The notes beneath the pieces are model-generated. The model saw nothing but the letters and a program-made list of their open reading frames with translations, was not told the origin of the DNA and ran no database searches. This document shows positions 8,283 to 16,606 of a stretch of 64,000 nt of DNA, piece by piece. Position 1 is the first letter of the stretch, and every line of letters begins with the position of its first letter. Position numbers and translations under genes: made by a program. The stretch comes from Alkaliphilus transvaalensis ATCC 700919 (lineage in GTDB: Bacteria > Bacillota > Clostridia > Peptostreptococcales > Natronincolaceae), in contig NZ_JHYF01000006.1 in assembly GCF_000621485.1 (NCBI RefSeq), positions 62,001-126,000 on the forward strand, given 5' to 3'.

Positions 8283-9017
8283 ATGCAATTAAAAAATTTA
8301 TTGTGCGAGACGAGGACATATACAGAAAAAACTTATAAACATAGTCATTGTTATAGTCAGTTAATACTTCCACTACAGGGCAGTTTATTTATCAAAACAG
8401 ATAAGCATGAATTAAGCTTAGATGAAAATCATTTGTTTTTGCTACCCCCTGAATGTTATCATTCATTTAACTCAAATAGTATAAATAAGTTTTTAGTACT
8501 TGATATCCCAAGAGAAAATAGTCTGATTTTATTAGAAGATATGTTTAAGTATGAAATGCATCAAGTCCTCGATGATAGATGGAAAGCAATTAGATATCTT
8601 CTGCTTGAAGAGACGCGAAACCCAAACAAAAGAGGACTATCTGACTTAGTGAACTATGCTTATAGTTTTCTACTAGATGAAGCAAGATCAATTTCCATAC
8701 AGTATATTCATGATAACTTTCAGGAGCAAATATCAATCGATAAATTGGCAGCAATTGAGAATTTTAATGTATCCTATTATATTGAATGGTTTAATAAAAA
8801 AACTGGCATGACACCGAATGTATACATTCAAAAACTACGGTTAGAAAAAGCAAAAGAATATTTGATAGACACAGACTTAAGTATACTTATGATTTCTCAA
8901 CTTGTTGGATATGAACAACAATCATCCCTTACCAGACTATTTATAAAGCATCAAGAATTGTCACCAAGTGCATATCGTAAAAAATACCGAGAAATGGCCA
9001 AAAGCTCCTCCATTTAA
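8283..9017 (+). CDS. AraC-family transcriptional regulator with cupin domain
   Basis: 244 residues from ATG 8283 (GGGTGA upstream; GTG 8271 is an alternative start). The N-terminal half is an AraC-type cupin (HSHCYSQLILPLQGSLFI, then LLPPECYHSFNS) that would bind a small effector. The C-terminal ~100 residues hold the double helix-turn-helix, with the signature MISQLVGYEQQSSLTRLFIKH and SPSAYRKKY at the end. It lies 94 bases upstream of an EamA-type exporter on the same strand, and regulators of this type usually control such a neighbour. Unit 2 begins with this gene. Confidence 0.9.
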   Translation: MQLKNLLCETRTYTEKTYKHSHCYSQLILPLQGSLFIKTDKHELSLDENHLFLLPPECYHSFNSNSINKFLVLDIPRENSLILLEDMFKYEMHQVLDDRWKAIRYLLLEETRNPNKRGLSDLVNYAYSFLLDEARSISIQYIHDNFQEQISIDKLAAIENFNVSYYIEWFNKKTGMTPNVYIQKLRLEKAKEYLIDTDLSILMISQLVGYEQQSSLTRLFIKHQELSPSAYRKKYREMAKSSSI

Positions 9018-9111
9018 GTAAAGAACTTTATCCTTATTCATTTTATAATGATTGTATGGACTTAGATTTTAAAGTCCGTAGAACATATAAATATTTTGGG
9101 AGGACAAAGTT

Positions 9112-10011
9112 ATGGAACAATTGAAAATAAGAGCACAAGTATTCGTACTAATGGCAGCGATACTATGGGGAACCACAGGTTCTACACAAGCTTTTGCTCC
9201 CCAAGGCTCTACACCAATTGTAATCGGTGCATTACGTATGGCAATAGGGGGAACATTTTTACTTGTAGTAGCAAGAGCAAGAGGGGGATTTAAAACAAAG
9301 ATAAAATTGGATAAAAAATTACTAGTAGTAGCATCTATATGTATGGCAGTCTATCAACCTCTTTTCTTTTCAGGAGTATTTAAAACGGGTATTGCACTTG
9401 GTACGGTTTTAGCATTAGGAAGTGCACCTGTTTTTTCAGGTATGATTGAATATTTTATGGGAGAAAGGCTAAGTATAAGATGGATTATTGGTACGATACT
9501 ATCTATTATTGGATGTACTTTACTTTTCGGTGGACAGGATTCTATGAATATGAACGTATTAGGCTCGAGTTTATCTTTAGGAGCAGGGTTATCATATGCC
9601 ATATATGTAAAAGTATCTCAAAAGTTATTTCAGAATTCACGAAGAGAGGAAGTTAATGGATTAGTATTTTTTATAAGTGCAATAATACTATCACCAATTT
9701 TATTTATGAACGACTTAAGTTGGGTAACGTCTACACGTGGGATTGTGACAACACTACATTTAGGAATAGTAGCAACTGCCTTAGCATATACTCTATTTGC
9801 ATATGGACTTGTTAATATTTCAACACCTAAGGCAGTTGCTTTAACATTGGCAGAACCACTTACTGCAGCTATGCTTGGGGTATTTATGTTTAATGAAAAT
9901 TTTACAAGTGTTTCCATGGTGGGTGGTTTACTTTTATTTTGTGGGTTAATAATAAACTCTTATCCAGAAAAAGAAAACGTAAAAGATAAAATAAGAGCAT
10001 TACAAATCTAG
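9112..10011 (+). CDS. EamA/DMT-family transporter
   Basis: 299 residues, ATG with GGGAGGA upstream. Ten predicted membrane segments in two EamA repeats; the first starts QVFVLMAAILWGTTGSTQAFAP and the second near residue 150 (SSLSLGAGLSYAIYV). The motif ALAYTLFAYGLVNISTPKAVALTLAEPLTA is typical of the second repeat. Members export metabolites or amino acids by proton exchange; the substrate cannot be read from sequence. The AraC regulator upstream is probably its controller. A strong hairpin at 10069-10106 ends the unit. Confidence 0.92.
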   Translation: MEQLKIRAQVFVLMAAILWGTTGSTQAFAPQGSTPIVIGALRMAIGGTFLLVVARARGGFKTKIKLDKKLLVVASICMAVYQPLFFSGVFKTGIALGTVLALGSAPVFSGMIEYFMGERLSIRWIIGTILSIIGCTLLFGGQDSMNMNVLGSSLSLGAGLSYAIYVKVSQKLFQNSRREEVNGLVFFISAIILSPILFMNDLSWVTSTRGIVTTLHLGIVATALAYTLFAYGLVNISTPKAVALTLAEPLTAAMLGVFMFNENFTSVSMVGGLLLFCGLIINSYPEKENVKDKIRALQI

Positions 10012-10068
10012 AGTGGTACTATATATGAAACAAAAAATTATTTTATTATAGGATGAGATTGTTTATTT

Positions 10069-10110
10069 AAAGACCATAGGGTTAGATATCTACCCCTATG
10101 GTCTTTATTG
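10069..10110. terminator. terminator after the EamA gene
   Basis: 13-bp stem AAAGACCATAGGG / CCCTATGGTCTTT followed by ATT. Long, symmetrical hairpin that could work in both directions. Confidence 0.85.
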
Positions 10111-10125
10111 CTTCAGGAGGCTTAA

Positions 10126-10630
10126 GCAAGTTGGACTATATATAAGGGAGAGAGGCCGAACGTTTTTAATACACAGAGAATTCCTATGAAAACTTGTAGG
10201 CACTGTGGAGGGGAAATACATGATTACGGTGGGAAGAAAAAAGATGTAAATAGAACTGGTCAAACAATTTCTGATATATGGGAAGACATCCATCCAGTTT
10301 AGGCATAAAGGACATAAAAATAGGGAATAAAATGAATTACCTATTAAATTATTATTTAGAATAATATCATTAGCTACAAATAAAGGAGATAAAATATTTG
10401 ACCCTTTTGGAAGTAATGGCACTACATATATTGCAGCTGAATTGTTGGAAAGAAAATGGGTTGGCTGTGAGCTTGGGTCACTAGATCCGATAATCAGTAG
10501 ATTAAATGATAAGACAAGAGATAAAGGTAAGTTATACACTTTTCTGGAGGAAAGCAATACAATTTTTACAGTTGATCAAAGAGAACTCAGAATTAAAAAC
10601 AAACGTTGGTTGCCAGAGGATTTTGATTAA
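10126..10630 (+). pseudogene. site-specific DNA methyltransferase, decayed C-terminal fragment
   Basis: Conceptual translation gives GERPNVFNTQRIPMKTCRHC, DYGGKK, SDIWEDIHPV, then after a one-base frameshift near 10299 RHKGHKNRE, an in-frame TAA, NELPIKLLLRIISLATN, KIFDPFGSNGTTYIAAELL and WVGCELG. This is the C-terminal third of an N4/N6 DNA methylase of the class with DPFxGSGTT as S-adenosylmethionine site (here altered to DPFGSNGTT). The N-terminal catalytic half is missing; the DNA before 10126 belongs to the previous gene's terminator. At least one frameshift and one stop show it is dead. It is a remnant of a restriction or modification cargo in unit 2. Confidence 0.75.
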
Positions 10631-10644
10631 ATTTTTACTTTATT

Positions 10645-10670
10645 AAACCCGAGCTAAGCTTGGGTTTTTT
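10645..10670 (+). terminator. terminator after the methylase remnant
   Basis: Stem AAACCCGAGC / GCTTGGGTTT (one G-T pair) with a TAA loop, then TTT. Confidence 0.75.
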
Positions 10671-10690
10671 ATTTTACTGGAGGTGTAATT

Positions 10691-11244
10691 TTGTTAAAAG
10701 CGGAAAAGAGCATCACTAAAACAGAGGTTATCTTTTCGAAAGACAAAGAGCACAGGTACTTTATAAGAAAAGAATGAAATAAATCCCATAAAAAAGCAAT
10801 GGTAATAATGATTAACCCTAGTTCTGCTGGTGAACTACTGATAGATCATACAACCATGTATGTTGTCAATAATCTGTCAAGATTGGCTTTGGTTCAGTAA
10901 ATATCGTCAATATTTTTTCCAAGATAGATACTAAAATCAGTACGAAAGAAGGTATAGAAGAATTAGTGGATGCAGAAAATGATGCTCAAATTTTAAAATC
11001 TGCTTCCAAGGTAGAGAATATAATCATTGCATGGGGGAAGGTAGGTGAGAATAATAAGAAGGTGAAGGAACGACAGGAACAGGTTATAAACCTCTTAGCA
11101 GAGTATAAAGACAAATTCTACACCATCCAGGACAGCAAAGGCAGGGAAGGCTTCCACCCCCTCGCCCCACAAATCCGACATAACTGGAAGCTGAAAAAAC
11201 TGCAACTGAAACTAGAAGAAACTCCCACAGAACAAAACAAATAG
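10691..11244 (+). pseudogene. DUF1643 family protein, broken
   Basis: A TTG start at 10691 has AGGTG upstream. Reading gives EVIFSKDKEHRYFIRKE, then TGA where the family has EW, then KKAMVIMINPSSA, a frameshift near 10885, and in the next frame GFGSVNIVNIFSKIDTK, NIIIAWGKVG and FHPLAPQIRHNW. The NPS..A and GFGSV.IVN.FS motifs identify DUF1643. Two lesions inactivate it. DUF1643 genes are known companions of recombinase genes in staphylococcal SCC elements, so its presence in an rlmH-anchored island is telling. The last ~130 bases use C-rich codons (CTC, GCC, CCC, ATC) unlike the AT-rich first part, suggesting a mosaic. Confidence 0.75.
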
Positions 11245-11440
11245 TCCAAGAGAGCCGCTAAAACCCTTTCTTGGGCTTTTTCTGTTTCGGAGAACAGGAA
11301 GGGGAACCTCAGGACTGACAAGCCGAAAAAACGAGAAAAACAGGCTTGGAATCCTGCACCAAGCAAACGGAAGAAACAAGCAGAAAAAAAACCACCAAAA
11401 CCTTGGGAGGAAAGCTAAAACTACGAAAGGAGCAATACAA
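11245..11440 (+). other. compositionally odd, T-poor intergenic tract
   Basis: Between DUF1643 and the 88-residue gene. The + strand from about 11285 is rich in A, C and G and poor in T (for example GGAACCTCAGGACTGACAAG), unlike the AT-rich surroundings with balanced A and T. I see no gene in it; a short dyad CCAAGA...TTGGGC is at the left. Confidence 0.4.
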
Positions 11441-11707
11441 ATGATAAAGATAGCACACGTGAAGGAAACAGAATCCCTAAGATTGCCACAGGAGGTGGTG
11501 AGAGTAATTAAGGATATTGCAACGATTTTTGATACTGAATACGGAGAAGATCGAAATGTAGATGGTGGTGATGGCGGATATATTCTAGTGATAGAATCCA
11601 AAGATGAATTTGATAAATTAAGAGACATCTACATAGATATGGAGGAGGTCATTGCCGAATATGTTGATTTAATTAAGGTGACCGACGGAGAAGATTACAT
11701 GTTATAA
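11441..11707 (+). CDS. small acidic protein of unknown function
   Basis: 88 residues, ATG with AAAGGAG ten bases upstream. Strongly acidic, with a glycine/aspartate loop DGGDGGYILVIES in the middle and an amphipathic helix DEFDKLRDIYIDMEEVIAEY. No cysteine motif, signal peptide or membrane segment. Good ribosome site and clean reading frame support a real gene. I do not recognise the family. It lies in unit 2 after two broken genes and before a short interspersed repeat, so it may be leftover cargo or an accessory partner of the lost DUF1643 gene. Confidence 0.65.
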   Translation: MIKIAHVKETESLRLPQEVVRVIKDIATIFDTEYGEDRNVDGGDGGYILVIESKDEFDKLRDIYIDMEEVIAEYVDLIKVTDGEDYML

Positions 11708-11740
11708 AGACTGGTTTGCGGTGTTTGATGAATCTTGAAT

Positions 11741-11776
11741 GGGACAAGTGGGACAAGGGGACAGGTTTTTTGTCCC
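11741..11776. repeat. GGGACAAG-type interspersed repeat with dyad
   Basis: Direct copies of GGGACAAG (GGGACAAGTGGGACAAGGGG at 11741-11760) followed by ACAGG and a TGTCCC arm that pairs with the first GGGACA. The form resembles small REP-like hairpins scattered in many clostridial genomes; a related partial GGGACAAGGAGACAG lies at 23702-23716. Confidence 0.5.
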
Positions 11777-11822
11777 AAAATATATCTATAATTCTAAAAG
11801 AACCTTTGCTTAAGCTTGATTT

Positions 11823-11881
11823 AAAACCGCAGTTAAAGTGATACGGTGAACCATATCATAAATGACTGCGGTTTTCTTTGA
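11823..11881 (+). repeat. attachment-like repeat R3 with flanking inverted arms
   Basis: Core ACGGTGAACCATATCATAAA (11843-11862) and right arm ACTGCGGTTTT (11865-11875). Left arm AAAACCGCAGT (11823-11833) is its exact complement. The CATATCATAAATGACTGCGG stretch is the closest of all copies to the staphylococcal SCC site. Confidence 0.72.
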
Positions 11882-12079
11882 AAGTAATTATTTTAAAAGT
11901 ATAGCACTTAGGGAACGGAGTAATCTATATTGTTTCACTGCAGGATATATGCTACACTTATAGTGTTCCAAAATATTCATAATTTGAGCAAAACAGGATT
12001 TAGGATACTTAATTTTAAAATCTGCTATATATGTCTGTACTTTTAAGAAATATTATTGGAAAATGGAGGATTAAGCAAC

Positions 12080-13057
12080 TTGCACAATAAAATAAATATA
12101 AGTTCCACAACTAAGGTAGTGAAGAATAAGAATAAAAAAATTAAAAAGTGTATAAAAATATTATCTGTTTTTATCGGGATAATGATGACAATTTTCTTAG
12201 CAATACAGATAGTTACTATGAGTAAATTTATTAACATACATGTAGAGTATGAAGACGTCTACACAGCAGAGGACTTCGGAATAGAATCTGAAAAATTGAA
12301 GTTAAAAACTATTGATGGCTTTAATATAGTAGCTCATGAGGTATTTATATCAGAGCCTAAAGCTGTAGTTATACTTATTTCAGGTATTCATAATCCTTCT
12401 GTAACAGCTTTTTTCGGGCATTCTAAAATGTTGCAAGAAAATGGGTATGCATCTATACTACTAGAACTAAGAGCCCACGGCGAAAGTGATGGAAATGTAA
12501 TCGGATTAGGGTACAAAGAACACTTGGATGTTAGAGCAGTAGTAGAGTATATTAAGTTGAATAATAAATATAAAAACGTTCCAATTGTAGTTCATGGGGC
12601 ATCCATGGGAGGGGCTACTGCAATAAATTCATTTGGACAAATTCCCGAAATAGATGGGTTAATAAGTATGTCAGCCTTTTCATCGTGGGAGGATGTATTT
12701 TGTGATACGATGATTAATATGAGGGTGCCAAAAGTATTTGCATATATGCAAAAGCCTTTTATGAAGCTTCATACAACACTTAAATACGGTTTTGAATCTT
12801 TCTATATAAGTCCTAAAGTTCAGATAAAAAATTCAGGAGAAAGACCTGTACTGATTATGCATTCTAGCGAAGATCCAGAAGTACCCTTTTCAAATTTTGA
12901 AAGAATTATAAAAAATGCACCTGAACATGCTGAAATTTGGATCAGAGAAGGATATCATCATTTTATTGTAGAAAGGGATAGTCTTTTAAATCCACAAAAT
13001 GACAAAGAGTACTCAGAGCGAGTTCTTCAGTTTTTAGATAACCACTTTGATAATTGA
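12080..13057 (+). CDS. membrane-anchored alpha/beta hydrolase
   Basis: About 325 residues from TTG 12080, chosen for GGAGG at 12065-12069; a TTG at 12056 is in frame but lies upstream of that site. A Lys-rich cytoplasmic start is followed by one membrane segment (~residues 26-46, ILSVFIGIMMTIFLAIQIV), then an alpha/beta hydrolase domain: oxyanion region LISGIHNPSV, LELRAHGESDG, nucleophile elbow HGASMGG, acid in SSEDPEVP and catalytic His in GYHHFIV. It belongs to the Abhydrolase/dienelactone-hydrolase-like group of cell-surface hydrolases; the substrate is unknown. It stands alone in unit 3, on the same strand as everything else in the unit. Confidence 0.85.
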   Translation: MHNKINISSTTKVVKNKNKKIKKCIKILSVFIGIMMTIFLAIQIVTMSKFINIHVEYEDVYTAEDFGIESEKLKLKTIDGFNIVAHEVFISEPKAVVILISGIHNPSVTAFFGHSKMLQENGYASILLELRAHGESDGNVIGLGYKEHLDVRAVVEYIKLNNKYKNVPIVVHGASMGGATAINSFGQIPEIDGLISMSAFSSWEDVFCDTMINMRVPKVFAYMQKPFMKLHTTLKYGFESFYISPKVQIKNSGERPVLIMHSSEDPEVPFSNFERIIKNAPEHAEIWIREGYHHFIVERDSLLNPQNDKEYSERVLQFLDNHFDN

Positions 13058-13338
13058 GTTAAATGTGAGCGTCGATTGCTTTCGCTTGCTTCTAAATAAT
13101 TCTTGAATTTCAAGTTAATCAAATTACTACTGTATGGATAAATATAAATGCTAAATTATGTTAAATATAACCAAATTAATATCAGCTACTTTCAATTAGA
13201 GTTTTTGCTACTGCTGATTTAAAAGGTTAGAAATGAAGAAGAGTGTTCGTAGGTAACATAAAGTATCAAAGAAATAAAAATTATTGATATAATCAACTTT
13301 GTGTGATTTAATATAGATATAACAATATGATAAGGAAA

Positions 13339-13563
13339 GGTGGAATGCTATCCGGCAACACTTGATGTTAACTAATCAAATAACATAAGTGAAGCACGGA
13401 GATGAAGGATAAAATCTTAAATTGAGTTTAATAGGAAAGACAGTACTGTTAGCTACTTGACAGTTACTTGTTGTACCTAAATTCCAATTTAGATTTTAAT
13501 CTTTTATCTCTCGGCATAGCTTTAACCTGTTTTTTAGGAGCCGTAGAGTAAAATCTATGGTTC
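13339..13563 (+). ncRNA. candidate structured non-coding RNA with intrinsic terminator
   Basis: Outer stem GGTGGAATGCTAT (13339-13351) with ATAGCTTTAACC (13516-13527). Inside: stem CACTTGATGTTA / TAACATAAGTG (13359-13391, one bulge), a TATCC / GGATA pairing around it, and a long imperfect hairpin between 13414-13435 and 13476-13494. A terminator (GAGCCGTAGA / TCTATGGTTC then TTTTTT, 13538-13569) follows. No open frame with a ribosome site runs through it. The fold is by eye; I cannot assign a known RNA family. Confidence 0.5.
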
Positions 13564-13569
13564 TTTTTT
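13538..13569 (+). terminator. terminator of the candidate RNA
   Basis: Ten-base-pair stem with two G-T pairs followed by six T residues. Confidence 0.8.
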
Positions 13570-13624
13570 ATTGAAATTTTAACATAATCATATTGTTATA
13601 TAAAGAAATTTACAGAGGATGAAT

Positions 13625-13798
13625 ATGTCTAGACCATACGTTGAATGGAGGTCTTTCTAGGGTATTAAACGTAGGCAATTAGCAATTGAAGATTTATGGA
13701 ATGAAGTAGACAATTTTATTAAGCGTAAGGGGTATAGGGGATCTAACTTGGTATACCATCAAAAGTCATTCTATCATTTATTAAGGCAGCTTGTCTAA
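13625..13798 (+). pseudogene. short broken reading frame, family unknown
   Basis: From ATG 13625 the frame reads MSRPYVEWRSF, TAG, then GIKRRQLAIEDLWNEVDNF, IKRKGYRGSNLVYHQKSF and YHLLRQLV before TAA at 13796. The charged, helix-like stretch looks like protein rather than random sequence, but the internal stop and short length suggest a remnant. I do not recognise a family. Confidence 0.35.
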
Positions 13799-14068
13799 AG
13801 AGAAAGTATTTCAGTATTTCCGTTGATGAAAGGAATAGAATATCTAATTTTTTCAGTTCTTATATATAGAACCCTTTCACAAGATTACAGAAATTTGTGG
13901 GGATAGAATTACACTGAATAAAGAGAGACTAATCTTCTTAAAGATAGAAGGTTTGTACTCTTAGAATTATGAAATAGTATAAGGCGTGATTGAAGATTTA
14001 AAATTAGTTTACCTATAAAACTTAAAAATAAAAACTATTATACGTATAAAAGAAAAGAGGAAATAATT

Positions 14069-14902
14069 ATGTTAAAAGAGTTGTTCAAGTACTTAAAGAA
14101 ACCAGCGATATATGCACAAAGCACAAGTGAATTTTGGGATGATGAACATATTTCTAAGGGAATGCTGGAAGCTCATTTACATCCTAACTGGGAAGCAGCT
14201 AGTAGATGTCATGACTTTATAGATGAATCAGTAGCGTGGATTGCTAAAATTACTCCATCAGAAACTAATAAACATCTCTTGGATTTGGGCTGTGGGCCTG
14301 GTTTGTATGCCGAGAGGCTATATAAAAGAGGTTACCAGATTACCGGTATTGATTTTTCAAAAAGATCAATTGAATATGCCAAGGGGAAAGCAAATGAAAG
14401 GAATTATGATATAAACTATATTTACAAAAATTACTTAGAAATTAATTATAAAAATGAGTTTGAATTAGTTGTAATGATATATTGTGATTATGGAGCTTTA
14501 TCAGATAATAATCGAGAGGCTTTATTAAAGAAAATCTATGACTCTTTAAAGCCAGGCGGTAAATTTATCTTTGATGTTTTTAGCTTAAAGGAGTTTGAAG
14601 GCAAAAATGAAAATAATACATGGTACATGAGTGAGGAAAGTTGCTTTTGGAAACCGGAAAAACATATATGTTTAGAATCTCATTTTATTTATGAAGGAGA
14701 TGTGAGGTTAAATCAGCATATAATAATTGATAAAGATGGAAAAATTGAAATAATTAGAAACTGGTTTAAAAGTTATACTAAAAATACTATCATTACAGAA
14801 GTTAAGAGGGCAGGATTTAATAAGATTGAAGTATATTCAGATGTAACAGGAAAACCATACACAGAAGAATCTAAAACAATTTGTATTGTAGTAGAAAAAT
14901 AG
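14069..14902 (+). CDS. class I SAM-dependent methyltransferase
   Basis: 277 residues, ATG with AGAGGA upstream. Rossmann-fold motif I LLDLGCGPGLYAERL (~residue 72), acidic motif II ITGIDFSKRSIEYA, motif IV VVMIYCDYGALS and post-motif SLKPGGKFIFDVF. The N-terminal ~60 residues (SEFWDDEHISKGMLEAHLHP) and the C-terminal WFKSYTKNTI segment suit a small-molecule O- or N-methyltransferase rather than an rRNA enzyme. Members with this N-terminus are common in clostridial genomes with no established substrate. It is the last gene of unit 3, just before repeat R4. Confidence 0.88.
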   Translation: MLKELFKYLKKPAIYAQSTSEFWDDEHISKGMLEAHLHPNWEAASRCHDFIDESVAWIAKITPSETNKHLLDLGCGPGLYAERLYKRGYQITGIDFSKRSIEYAKGKANERNYDINYIYKNYLEINYKNEFELVVMIYCDYGALSDNNREALLKKIYDSLKPGGKFIFDVFSLKEFEGKNENNTWYMSEESCFWKPEKHICLESHFIYEGDVRLNQHIIIDKDGKIEIIRNWFKSYTKNTIITEVKRAGFNKIEVYSDVTGKPYTEESKTICIVVEK

Positions 14903-14965
14903 AGTATATAAATAAAGTAGTAAGCTATTCCGAACGTGATGTGAATATTACTGTAATATAGCTTA

Positions 14966-15020
14966 AAAAACCACAGTTTTAATGCTATGGTGAGCCCTAG
15001 AATAAATGACTGCGGTTTTT
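14966..15020 (+). repeat. attachment-like repeat R4 (diverged)
   Basis: GCTATGGTGAGCCCTAGAAT followed by AAATGACTGCGGTTTTT. Left arm AAAAACCACAGT (14966-14977) pairs with ACTGCGGTTTTT (15009-15020) with one mismatch. More diverged in the core than R2 and R3 but with the same order of elements. Confidence 0.65.
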
Positions 15021-15073
15021 AAGAAGATAGTATTTTTAAAAGATATATGTTAATATATAATTTTTGCAACTAA

Positions 15074-15100
15074 CCCCTTCTAGTAATAATATAGAAGGGG
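15074..15100. terminator. hairpin before the TetR promoter
   Basis: Stem CCCCTTCTA / TAGAAGGGG with a nine-base loop, followed by TTCTATAT. It insulates the tetR promoter from upstream reading. Confidence 0.6.
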
Positions 15101-15109
15101 TTCTATATA

Positions 15110-15138
15110 TTGACAGAATAATATGACTATGTTATATT
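15110..15138 (+). promoter_or_regulatory. sigma-A-type promoter of the tetR operon
   Basis: TTGACA at 15110-15115 and TATATT at 15133-15138 with a 17-base spacer, directly upstream of the operator. Confidence 0.8.
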
Positions 15139-15142
15139 TGAA

Positions 15143-15158
15143 GAGACCAAGTGGTCTC
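15143..15158. promoter_or_regulatory. TetR operator palindrome
   Basis: GAGACC-AAGT-GGTCTC, perfect six-base arms, four bases after the -10 box. It shares the GACC-N4-GGTC core with the operator of the second TetR gene at 35162-35187. Position implies self-repression. Confidence 0.75.
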
Positions 15159-15174
15159 CGAAAGGAGTTTATTG

Positions 15175-15804
15175 ATGAAAGCTACATTTTTCAATCTTTC
15201 AAATCAAAAAAAAGAAAATTTAATCAATGAGTGTATACATGAATTTGCAGAGTATAATTTTTCTAGTGCTTCAATTAATCGAATTTTAAAGAGAGCACAG
15301 ATCTCTAAGGGCGGCTTGTTTAAATATATCCATGGAAAAAATGACCTCTATATTTTTGTTATAACGGGGATTATGGAAGGTGTAATATCACATCAGGCTG
15401 CACATATCAATGAATTAGAAAGCTGTTATTTTGATCGGATTCATACATTATTGCATTATGGATGTAATTATTACAAAGATAATCCCATGGCTTTTAGAGC
15501 TATGCTCAATGCATTCTACGATTTAACTTCTCCAATGTATCATGAAGTAGTATTAAGACGAAAGGAGTTAATTCATAAGCATCAGAAAAATTTGTTAAAG
15601 GGCATCAATTGGAATCAATATAACCGACCCAAAGAGGATGTTTTGAAGTTTTCAGAATACTTAATTGAGGGATTTAATGTACTCTTATTAAAGAAAGTCA
15701 CAACTGGGCTAGAAATCGAAGATTTTGAAAAGTTGGTGAAACAAGATATAGATATTCTTATATCAACATTAAAGAAAGGTTTGGAGAGAAAAAATCATGC
15801 TTAA
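15175..15804 (+). CDS. TetR/AcrR-family regulator
   Basis: 209 residues from ATG 15175 (AAAGGAG eight bases upstream; a GTG further up lies inside the operator). The N-terminal helix-turn-helix is typical: LINECIHEFAEYNFSSASIN then ISKGGLFKYIHGKNDLY. The rest is an all-helical ligand domain. It overlaps the following hydrolase gene by eight bases, so the two are co-translated. The promoter with palindromic operator just upstream suggests auto-repression, relieved by a small molecule that the hydrolase may act on. A paralogous regulator/hydrolase pair is at 35236-36678. Confidence 0.92.
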   Translation: MKATFFNLSNQKKENLINECIHEFAEYNFSSASINRILKRAQISKGGLFKYIHGKNDLYIFVITGIMEGVISHQAAHINELESCYFDRIHTLLHYGCNYYKDNPMAFRAMLNAFYDLTSPMYHEVVLRRKELIHKHQKNLLKGINWNQYNRPKEDVLKFSEYLIEGFNVLLLKKVTTGLEIEDFEKLVKQDIDILISTLKKGLERKNHA

Positions 15805-16606
15805 ATATAAAATTAACGGTAATGAATCTGGAGAGCTAATTGTTTTTGTGAATGGAGCAGGGGTAGGACCATGGATGTGGGAAAGACAACTTAATTATTT
15901 TAAAGATTATAAATGTATAAGCTTTGATTTACCAGGACATGGGGAGAATAGCGATAGAGATTTTACAACGATTGAAGATTGCAGCAGGATTATCCGGGAA
16001 ATTATTGAAAATGAAAGCTCTGAGGGCAAAGGAATCGCTATAGGTCTATCAATTGGAGCTCAAATTGTACTACATATGATATCCCATCATCAGGATGTAT
16101 TGAAAAAATGCGTTGTAATTAGTGGACTTAATAAACCAATGAAACTAAGCAAGCCATCAATTCGTATTTTAGTTAGTTGTTCTATGCCCTTTATTAAGTT
16201 AAAGTCCTTTTCTAAGTTACAAGCGAAACAACTAAGCTTACCAAAGCATATGTTTGAAGCATATTACACCGATTCGTTAAAAATATCAAAAAATAGTCTG
16301 GTTAATATTTTATATGAGAATATGAAATTTTCTTTCGGTAAAATGGAACAAACTACAGTAGATACTCTACTACTTGTAGGTGAAAACGAAAAGAAAATCA
16401 TGATTGACTCAGCACGCTTGACATATAGCAATATGAGTAATTGTATAGGTTATATTGTAAAGAAAGCGGCCCACGGAATACCCTATGAACAGGCTGACAT
16501 ATTTAATGTTCTTGTCTCTAATTTTTTTGAAGGAATTACGACAAATATAAGTGATGCTGTTATAGGAAATATAAATTTGAGGAGATTACAATATGAAGAT
16601 ACATGA
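15797..16606 (+). CDS. alpha/beta hydrolase in the TetR operon
   Basis: 269 residues starting inside the tetR coding region. Alpha/beta hydrolase signs: VFVNGAGVGPWMWERQL (oxyanion region), FDLPGHGENS, nucleophile elbow IGLSIGA (Ser in place of the usual GxSxG order), LLVGENEKK near the acid, and catalytic His in KKAAHGIPYEQ. Soluble, no signal. The third gene of the operon starts 14 bases before its end, so all three are translationally coupled. A lactone, ester or peroxide substrate is possible; none is shown by the sequence. Confidence 0.88.
   Translation: MLKYKINGNESGELIVFVNGAGVGPWMWERQLNYFKDYKCISFDLPGHGENSDRDFTTIEDCSRIIREIIENESSEGKGIAIGLSIGAQIVLHMISHHQDVLKKCVVISGLNKPMKLSKPSIRILVSCSMPFIKLKSFSKLQAKQLSLPKHMFEAYYTDSLKISKNSLVNILYENMKFSFGKMEQTTVDTLLLVGENEKKIMIDSARLTYSNMSNCIGYIVKKAAHGIPYEQADIFNVLVSNFFEGITTNISDAVIGNINLRRLQYEDT

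Larger units (their letters stand above)
13058..14068 (+). other. 1-kb gap: probable structured RNA plus decayed coding DNA
   Basis: 13058-13335 shows no coding signal. 13339-13563 can fold into a closed multi-stem RNA ending in a terminator (listed separately). 13625-13798 is a broken reading frame (listed separately). 13860-14060 holds short coding-like scraps (for example LNKERLIFLKIEGLYS) with stops and no recognisable family. Confidence 0.5.

Noticed and set aside
13625-13798. Fragment as a ccr recombinase remnant
   Set aside because: The residues do not show the serine recombinase catalytic or zinc-ribbon motifs; no recognised similarity, so not claimed.
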